NCBI GenBank assembly: GCA_025617745.1
Contig: CM046864.1
Location: forward strand, 3,618,616 to 3,682,615
Length of the DNA stretch: 64,000 bases
From: Heliocidaris erythrogramma
Taxonomy: Eukaryota; Echinodermata; Echinoidea; Camarodonta; Echinometridae
Direction: 5' to 3'
The notes below the pieces were generated by a model that did not search any database, was not told the origin of the DNA, and worked only from the letters and a program-made list of their open reading frames with translations. The position numbers and the translations under genes are program-made. Of this stretch, positions 56,808-64,000 are shown piece by piece; the stretch's first letter is position 1, and the number at the start of each line of letters is the position of its first letter.

Positions 56808-56949
56808 TTTCAATAACAGCTACCATACAATTACCAAAATATCTGGGATCAAAACAAAACAAAACATTAATACACATCACTGCCACAGGCGCTCCTGGTC
56901 AAAACCTTCTACAGTTTGGTTAATTTCATTTCAAAACAGAACAAAGTAT

Positions 56950-57214
56950 TAAAGGGATACACCACCAGGCGGCCGTGGGGAAAGTCAGGATTGCGTAAGC
57001 CCCATTCACTCGTACACAAAGTTTGTGCGTCGAATGCGTCCGTTGGACTACTGCGATTACATTTCGGAAGTTGCACGAAGCCGACCGCATCTCACATGAG
57101 AGCTCAAGCTCAGGTGGAGCGTGCATGTTTGCAGCCCGCGTGATCAGGTAACGATCATGGTGCCCTCTCGAGGCATAAAATCGTCCACAATCTGCGGTTG
57201 AGTATCCCTTTAAA
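56950..57214. mobile_element. MITE with TTAA-type target
   Basis: TTAAAGGGATAC at the left and GTATCCCTTTAA at the right are perfect inverses. If TTAA is the duplicated target, the TIR is AGGGATAC, a piggyBac/Kolobok-like arrangement. The interior is GC-rich and unique in the window. It lies just upstream of the ERGIC2 first coding exon. Confidence 0.7.
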
Positions 57215-57620
57215 GACCTCAGCCTGACCCGAAACAACTATACATTGACGTATTTAAGCTTAGTAAACAAAGAATATAATTACCCTGGGTATTCATAAAT
57301 TTTCGTCTCCGTTTACCCATTTTTTTTGGTCCGCCCCCTCCCTATTGCGTAACAAGAGAGGAAACTGCAGGGGGTCGCTAGATGTGTGACGGCATGTCCG
57401 GTCCGAGTAGGTGCGCGATTTGCACGTAGCGGCAATACCGTTAGTGACGGTGAGTCAATGACATATCCCAGAAATTATGGGACACTTCCGGGTCTACGTG
57501 TGCAACAGAGGCTTTTTCAGACAAGTTCGGACAATATTGAACCTACTGTTCAGGGAAAATTTACATAGTACAATCTTGACTTGAGTATTGTAACTTTCTT
57601 GGTGTGCAATTTGGTGTCAA
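57215..57620 (-). promoter_or_regulatory. candidate ERGIC2 promoter/5' region
   Basis: CG-containing sequence with ACTTCCGGGTC (ETS-like) at about 57484 and GTGCGCGATTTGCACG near 57410 lies 0.4-0.8 kb upstream of the ATG. The ATG exon has a likely 5' UTR acceptor (TTTTGATCCCAG, exon start about 56842), so a non-coding first exon upstream is expected. No transcription start can be fixed. Confidence 0.3.
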
Positions 57621-58052
57621 ATAATCAATTTATATTAGGCCTAGACTAGAGGCCCTAGTGAAAATTGTAATTGTGTGTAGGCCTAGGCCTACACACTCGA
57701 TGACCGGTGGCTTATTTCACGAGAAGGCCTAAATTCTAAAATTATAAGGTCAACGTACATTTTGATTGAATTTTATGACCTAATTTTAGCGACATTGAGG
57801 GGGTTCGCAATGAAAGTCTATAACCTCCTTGTCACGGCCTCTGGTCGGGCTAGGCTAGATCATTGCTTGCTGATGTGGGCTAGATCACTCATAGGTACAC
57901 GCCATTGCCGACTGTGTAGTAACGCAGCCAACACACATCCCATACGTAAACTGCATCACTGTGCATTTTTGGCTATATTTAATTGAAACTCATATATTGC
58001 AGTTTACTTAAATCCAAATACTTATGTTGAATAATAGATGATTAAAACTTAC

Positions 58053-58250
58053 CAGGTTGTTTTGTGACCTTTGAAGAGGGTTTCCTGAAATTTTGGGTCC
58101 TTTTTGTCGATAACTGCTATCGAGACTGTCCCGTCAGCATCCAGTTTGTATTTTTCACGATTATGATGAAGGGAGCCCTCAGCGCTCGTAGTAGTACCGG
58201 CGTGATCGGTTCGTCGATCTCCTACGAAGACCTGGAAGGGCCAAACTGAC
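58053..58250 (-). pseudogene. exon-like open segment in module Y
   Basis: On the minus strand an open frame of about 65 codons reads FQVFVGDRRTDHAGTTTSAE, KYKLDADGTVSIAVIDKKD and QETLFKGHKTT. It ends at a consensus donor CTG/GTAAGT. The same frame and donor occur in the other copies (59940-59743, plus 61378-61575, minus 62143-61946), with few substitutions. I do not recognise the protein. It could be a captured first exon. Confidence 0.45.
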
Positions 58251-58363
58251 GACGTAAAAAAATAAAAAATATTACGTACGTACGTAATTACTAGGCCTAC
58301 ATACGTACGTAATATTTTTTATTTTTTTACGTCGTCAGTTTGGCCCTTCCAGGTCTTCGTAGA
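58218..58363. repeat. palindrome with ACGTACGTACGTAAT core, copy 1
   Basis: CTACGAAGACCTGGAAGGGC then CAAACTGACGACGTAAAAAA and ATATTACGTACGTACGTAAT is mirrored base for base around a short centre. Arms are about 65-70 bp. Copies at 59908-60052, 61266-61402 and 62108-62250. Confidence 0.9.
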
Positions 58364-58714
58364 ATAGCTTGTGTGCGTAACATTCTGCGTACGTATCTAC
58401 GGGGCGTAACCATGTAGAGCGGCCTCACTAGTGCGCAACATATTGAGAGCAGTCGTCATCCGTATGGAGGTGTGGGTAACAAGTACCAAAAAGAGGGCTG
58501 TAAATGTAAGTTTTTATAACTTTCTACATTTTGTATCTTAACGAACTGATAACTTAAAAATAAAATCTAAATAATGATACTTAAGTATCAGCTTGCCCAC
58601 AAAAACCTCCATTTCAAACAAAATTACATCTGTATCCCCAATACCCAGTATACACACATGTATATGATCCTAATGGTCAATATGACCATTGCTTGCTGAT
58701 GTGGGCTAGATCAC

Positions 58715-59290
58715 TCATAGCTACATTCCTATACTTCGTGTGTATAATGTAGGCAGTCATACACCTCAACTTTTTAAAACACCACTGCACAAAAGTCACA
58801 AACATTCACTCAAAATCGGCATTTAATTTACAAAAACCGACCACTAAATATCCAAGAAATACAATAAATTCAACTCACCGATGTTGGAAAAGATATTTCC
58901 AAAAATCAAATCCGTAATTTACTGTTGATTCTCGCGAAACGAGCTATCGGAGTCATTGTGTACATTTCCTGGTCGCCGCGGGCGCTGACATCTCCCCAAA
59001 AGAGTTTTGTCCTTAAAAATTCGGTCCCTATGTGGCATACACGGAAAGTCCAGATTTTCTGTGTGCGCGATCGTAAAGATCGATGTGCGCTTGCGATCCC
59101 GAGTTTCTTCGTGGACAAAAATTTTATTGGCCGATTTTAGTCTAAGACATCGGCAGTATGTAAACAACACGCGATCGCGAAACAATCGGCGGGGATTTCT
59201 CCGGTTTTGGACAAGATTTTGACTTTGGATTTTGCTGAAAATATCAAAAGTTCTTCCTAACGGCCATTTGAGGTAGGAGTGAGATTTTTA
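58715..59290 (-). repeat. module X, copy 1
   Basis: It contains CTACATTCCTATACTTCGTG, CGAAACGAGCTATCGGAGTC, CACATCTCC... and GAAGTTCTTCCTAACGGCCA-type blocks. Other copies are inverted relative to it: 60415-60940, 62720-63125 and 63255-63825. Both strands are open for about 100 codons in each copy, but the frames conflict and no homology is recognised. Confidence 0.75.
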
Positions 59291-59580
59291 AGGCCTGAAT
59301 TTGAAAGCAAGTATTTAAAATATTTATCTTATTTTTCCCCCTATACCTTTACTACACGCGACAGAAAATACCAACTATTTTTGCATATTGTATTCGTAGT
59401 GGTCAATATGACCACTATTCGTGGTGTGATTTGAGGTAGGAGTGAGATTTTTAAGGGCGGAATTTGAAAGCAAGGTATTTAAAATATTTATCTTATTTTC
59501 CCCCCATACCTTTACTACACGCGACAGAAAATACAAACTATTTTTGCATTTTGTATTCGTAGTGGTCAATATGACCACTC
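59275..59580. repeat. AT-rich tandem pair ending in GTGGTCAATATGACCAC
   Basis: GAGGTAGGAGTGAGATTTTT...TTTACTACACGCGACAGAAA is repeated twice in tandem, each ending with GTGGTCA-ATA-TGACCAC, a 7-bp inverted repeat. Related single pieces are at 60305-60420, 62560-62710 and 63130-63250. Confidence 0.8.
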
Positions 59581-60289
59581 ATAGGTACACGCCATTGCCG
59601 ACTGTGTAGTAACGCAGCCAACACACATCCCATACCTAAACTGCATCACTGTGCATTTTTGGCTATATTTAATTGAATCTCATATATTGCAGTTTACTTA
59701 CATCCAAATACTTATGTTGAATAATAGATGATTAAAACTTACCAGGTTGTTTTGTGACCTTTGAAGAGGGTTTCCTGAAATTTTGGGTCCTTTTTGTCGA
59801 TAACTGCTATCGAGACTGTCCCGTCAGCATCCAGTTTGTATTTTTCACGATTATGATGAAGGGAGCCCTCAGCGCTCGTAGTAGTACCGGCGCGATCGGT
59901 TCGTCGATCTCCTACGAAGACCTGGAAGGGCCAAACTGACGACGTAAAAAAATAAAAAATATTACGTACGTACGTAATAATTACTACGTACGTACGTAAT
60001 ATTTTTAATTTTTTTACGTCGTCAGTTTGGCCCTTCCAGGTCTTCGTAGAATAGCTTGTGTGCGTAACATTCTGCGTACGTATCTACGGTGCGTAACCAT
60101 GTAGAGCGGCCTCACTAGTGCGCAACATATTGAGAGCAGTCGTCATCCGTATGGAGGTGTGGGTAACAAGTACCAAAAAGAGGGCTGTAAATGTAAGTTT
60201 TTATAACTTTCTACATTTTGTATCTTAACGAACTGATAACTTAAAATCTAAAGAATGATACTTAAGTATCAGTTTGCCCACAAAAACCA
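59576..60289 (-). repeat. module Y, copy 2
   Basis: Same order as copy 1, nearly identical; the exon-like frame is minus 59940-59743 and the palindrome 59908-60052. Confidence 0.8.
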
Positions 60290-60414
60290 CTCACGGGTAC
60301 ATTACTGTAAAATAGTTGGTATTTTCTGTCGCATGTACTAAAGGTATGGGGGGGAAAATAAGATAAATATTTTAAATACTTGCTTTCAAATTCAGCCCTT
60401 AAAAATCTCACTCC

Positions 60415-60940
60415 TACCTCAAATGGCCGTTAGGAAGAACTTTTGATATTTACAGCAAAATCCAAAGTCAAAATCTTGTCCAAAACCGGAGAAATCCCCG
60501 CCGATTTGTTTCGCGATCGCGTGTTGTTTACAAACTGCCGATGTCTTAGACTAAAATCGGCCAATATAATTTTTGTCCACGAAGAAACTCGGGATCGCAA
60601 GCGCACATCGATCTTTACGATCGCGCACACAGAAAATCGGAACTTTTCCGTGTACGCCATACGGACCGAATTTTTGAGGACAAAACTCTTTTGGGGAGAT
60701 GTCAGCGCCCGCGGCGACCAGGAAATGTACACAATGACTCCGATAGCTCGTTTCGCGAGAATCAACAGTAAATTACGGATTTCATTTTTGTAAATATCTT
60801 TTCCAACATTGGTGAGTTGAATTTATTGTATTTCTTGGATATTTTGGGGTCGGTTTTTGAAAATTAAATGCCGATTTTGAGTGAATATTGGTGACTTTTG
60901 TGCAGTGGTGTTTTAAAAAGATGAGGTGTATCACATCAGC
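60415..60940 (+). repeat. module X, copy 2
   Basis: Starts TCAAATGGCCGTTAGGAAGA and ends in TGCAGTGGTGTTTTAAAAAG; opposite to copy 1. Followed by an ATGGTCATATTGACCAT palindrome. Confidence 0.75.
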
Positions 60941-61029
60941 AAGCAATGGTCATATTGACCATTAGGATCATATACATGTGTGTATACTGGGTATTGGGGA
61001 TACAGATGTAATTTTGTTTGAAATTGATG

Positions 61030-61730
61030 TTTTTGTGGGCAAACTGATACTAAAGTATCATTCTTTAGATTTTAAGTTATCAGTTCGTTAAGATACAAAA
61101 TGTAGAAAGTTATAAAAACTTACATTTACAGCCCTCTTTTTGGTACTTGTTACCCACACCTCCATACGGATAACGACTGCTCTCAATAATGTTGCGCACT
61201 AGTGAGGCCGCTCTACATGGTTTACGCACCGTAGATACGTACGCAGAATGTTACGCGCACAAGCTATTCTACGAAGACCTGGAAGGGCCAAACTGACGAC
61301 GTAAAAAAATAATAAAAATAACGTACGTACGAAGTAATTATTACGTACGTACGTAATATTTTTTATTTTTTTACGTCGTCAGTTTGGCCCTTTCAGGTCT
61401 TCGTAGGAGATCGACGAACCGATCGCGCCGGTACTACTACGAGCGCTGAGGGCTCCCTTCATCATAATCGTGAAAAATACAAACTGGATGCTGACGGGAC
61501 AGTCTCGATAGCAGTTATCGACAAAAAGGACCCAAAATTTCAGGAAACCCTCTTCAAAGGTCACAAAACAACCTGGTAAGTTTTAATCATCTATTATTCA
61601 ATATAATTCTTTGGATGTAAGTAAACTGCAATATATGATATTCAATTAAATATAGCCAAAAATGCACAGTGATGCAGTTTAGGTATGGGATGTGTGTTGG
61701 CTGCGTTACTACACAGTCGGCAATGGCGTG
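61030..61730 (+). repeat. module Y, copy 3 (inverted)
   Basis: Reverse complement of copies 1, 2 and 4; the exon-like frame is on plus 61378-61575 with donor CTG/GTAAGT at 61576. It faces copy 4 across about 50 bp, making a 1.4-kb inverted repeat. Confidence 0.8.
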
Positions 61731-61779
61731 TACCTTTGAGTGAGGTGTATGACTGCCTACATTATACACACGAAGTATC

Positions 61780-62488
61780 ACTCATAGGTACACGCCATTG
61801 CCGACTGTGTAGTAACGCAGCCAACACACATCCCATACCTAAACTGCATCACTGTGCATTTTTGGCTATATTTAATTGAATATCATATATTGCAGTTTAC
61901 TTACATCCAAAGAATTATATTGAATAATAGATGATTAAAACTTACCAGGTTGTTTTGTGACCTTTGAAGAGGGTTTCCTGAAATTTTGGGTCCTTTTTGT
62001 CGATAACTGCTATCGAGACTGTCCCGTCAGCATCCAGTTTGTATTTTTCACGATTATGATGAAGGGAGTCCTCAGCGCTCGTAGTAGTACCGGCGCGATG
62101 GGTTCGTCGATCTCCTACGAAGACCTGAAAGGGCCAAACTGACGTAAAAAAATAAAAAATATTACGTACGTACGTAATAATTACTACGTACGTACGTAAT
62201 ATTTTTTATTTTTTTACGTCGTCAGTTTGGCCCTTTCAGGTCTTCGTAGAATAGCTTGTGTGCGTAACATTCTGCGTACGTATCTACGGTGCGTAACCAT
62301 GTAGAGCGGCCTCACTAGTGCGCAACATTATTGAGAGCAGTCGTGATCCGTATGGAGATGTGGGTAACAAGTACCAAAAAGAAGGCTGTAAATGTAAGTT
62401 TTTATAACTTTCTACATTTTGTATCTTAACGAACTTATAACTTAAAATCTAAAGAATGATACTTAAGTATCAGTTTGCCCACAAAAAC
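61780..62488 (-). repeat. module Y, copy 4
   Basis: Nearly identical to the other copies. One arm of the central palindrome lacks GACGAC-type bases (ACTGACGTAAAA instead of ACTGACGACGTAAAA). Confidence 0.8.
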
Positions 62489-62719
62489 ATCAATTTCAAA
62501 CAAAATTACATCTGTATCCCCAATACCCAGTATACACACATGTATATGATTCTAATGGTCAATATGACCACACCACGAATAGTGGTCATATTGACCACTA
62601 CGAATACAAAATGCAAAAATAGTTCGTATTTTCTGTCGCGTGTAGTAAAGGTATGGGGGGAAAATAAGATAAATATTTTAAATACCTTACTTTCAAATTC
62701 CGCCCTTAAAAATCTCACT

Positions 62720-63125
62720 CCTACCTCAAATGGCCGTTAGGAAGAACTTTTGATATTTTCAGCAAAATCCAAAGTCAAAATCTTGTCCAAAACCGGAGAA
62801 ATCCCCGCCGATTTGTTTCGCGATCACGTGTTGTTTACATACTGCCGATGTCTTAGACTAAAATCGGCCAATAAAATTTTTGTCCACGAAGAAACTCGGG
62901 ATCGCAAGCGCACATCGATCTTTACGATCGCGCACACAGAAAATCGGGACTTTCCGTGTATGCCATATAGGGACCGAATTTTTAAGGACAAAACTCTTTT
63001 GGGGAGATGTCAGCGCCCGCGGCGACAAGGAAATGTACACAATGACTCCGATAGCTCGTTTCGCGAGAATCGAGAGTAAATTACGGATTTCATTCTTTGA
63101 AATATATTTTCCAACATCGGTGAGT
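62720..63125 (+). repeat. module X, copy 3 (truncated)
   Basis: Same orientation as copy 2, ends at CCAACATCGGTGAGTT and lacks the outer part ending in AAAATCGGCATTT/CACTGCACAAAAG. Confidence 0.75.
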
Positions 63126-63254
63126 TCACTCACGGGTACATTTCTGTAAAATAGTTGGTATTTTCTGTCGCATGTACTAAAGGTAAGGGGGGGGAAAATA
63201 AGATAAATATTTTAAATACTTGCTTTCAAATTCAGCCCTTAAAAATCTCACTCC

Positions 63255-63825
63255 TACCTCAAATGGCCGTTAGGAAGAACTTTTGATATTTACAGCAAAA
63301 TCCAAAGTCAAAATCTTGTCCAAAACCGGAGAAATCCCCGCCGATTTGTTTCGCGATCGCGTGTTGTTTACAAACTGCCGATGTCTTAGACTAAAATCGG
63401 CCAATATAATTTTTGTCCACGAAGAAACTCGGGATCGCAAGGGCACATCGATCTTTACGATCGCGCACACAGAAAATCGGAACTTTTCCGTGTACGCCAT
63501 AGGGACCGAATTTTTGAGGACAAAACTCTTTTGGGGAGATGTCAGCGCCCGCGGCGACCAGGAAATGTACACAATGACTCCGATAGCTCGTTTCGCGAGA
63601 ATCAACAGTAAATTGCGGATTTCATTTTTGTAAATATCTTTTCCAACATTGGCGAGTTGAATTTATTGTATTTCTTGAATATTTTGGGGTCGGTTTTTGT
63701 AAATTAAATGCCGATTTTGAGTGAATATTGGTGGCTTTTGTGCAGTGGTGTTTTAAAAAGATGAGGTGTATGACTGCCTACATTATACACACGAAGTATA
63801 GGAATGTAGCTATGAGTGGGCTAGA
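63255..63825 (+). repeat. module X, copy 4
   Basis: Almost identical to copy 2 and complete to TACACACGAAGTATAGGAAT, mirroring the start of copy 1. Confidence 0.75.
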
Positions 63826-64000
63826 TTACAGAATACAGGCGCACGCCAAGTCAGGCACTAGTAGGCCCCTAACGTTAGGCCTACAGGATTTTAAATGGCG
63901 TGGGACAATTATAAAAGAAATTGGCTTAAAAATCGATTTAATGTGAACAGTCAAGCATTAAAAACTGAAAATCTATTTCAAATTCGTAATTTTATTCAAT
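63826..64000. other. window end, unassigned
   Basis: AGTAGGCCTA-type short repeats and AT-rich sequence; no gene visible. Confidence 0.4.

Larger units (their letters stand above)
57888..58606 (-). repeat. module Y, copy 1
   Basis: The module runs from CTCATAGGTACACGCCATTG to the CTTAAGTATCAG...CCCACAAAAAC block. Its centre is an about 145-bp palindrome (58218-58363). An exon-like frame lies on one side (minus 58250-58053). Other copies: 59576-60289, 61030-61730 (opposite orientation), 61780-62488. Confidence 0.8.

Noticed and set aside
56926..57237. 103-codon minus-strand ORF upstream of ERGIC2
   Set aside because: It coincides with the TTAAAGGGATAC MITE and has no homology that I recognise.
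58064..58249. 61-codon plus-strand ORF repeated in module Y
   Set aside because: It is antisense to the exon-like frame that ends at a consensus donor; the antisense reading has no such signal.
60443..60793. 116-codon plus-strand ORF and 111-codon minus-strand ORF in module X
   Set aside because: Both strands are open in each copy and the sequence is a repeated module with no recognisable domain; no splice or start context supports either.

Overview
This is animal nuclear DNA: AT-rich, repeat-dense, with long introns, GT-AG splice sites and no prokaryotic gene layout. Two conserved single-copy genes can be read exon by exon, and both are animal housekeeping genes. From memory of repeat families (a dispersed MITE containing a GAAAGTTTGAGCAAAATC-type block, abundant TACATGTA runs, poly-G/C elements, CR1/Jockey-like LINE pieces), a marine deuterostome, most likely an echinoderm such as a sea urchin, fits best. 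That assignment is inference, not proof. Layout. 1-4.4 kb: a tandemly duplicated repeat with tRNA-like, Pol III-like ends and palindromic borders. 5.2-12.5 kb: a region with weak inverted homology at its flanks and remains of a possible multi-exon C2H2 zinc-finger gene. 12.9-18.3 kb: two non-LTR retrotransposon fragments in opposite orientations plus several poly-G/C elements. 19.3-23.8 kb: a DNAJC24/DPH4 homologue on the plus strand (four coding exons) with an NRF1-like promoter region. Its last exon begins an unusual tandem amplification that runs on to about 24.5 kb. 23.8-30.3 kb: the convergent intergenic region, with MITEs, a 203-bp tandem duplication and a 630-bp foldback. 30.4-56.8 kb: an ERGIC2 homologue on the minus strand, ten coding exons, 384 codons, apparently intact. 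Its introns carry most of the mobile DNA: a tRNA-SINE, a 39-bp minisatellite beside an exon, a foldback, a 2-kb GGTGGTAATGAT microsatellite block seeded in a MITE, and in intron 1 a nest of TIR elements. 57.2-63.9 kb: ERGIC2 upstream DNA, then an array of direct and inverted copies of two modules with perfect palindromes and an exon-like open segment. The two genes are not functionally linked: DNAJC24 belongs to the diphthamide pathway in the cytosol, ERGIC2 to ER-Golgi cargo cycling. The most interesting material is in ERGIC2 intron 1. Two different TIR elements, each with a perfect TIR and an apparent 4-bp target duplication, carry 7 and 8 scattered copies of their own 14-15-bp CpG-containing motif in both orientations. 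One of them splits a RecQ-like helicase fragment so cleanly that removing it restores the reading frame. A second notable signal is the tandem amplification of the terminal half-zinc-finger coding segment of DNAJC24.
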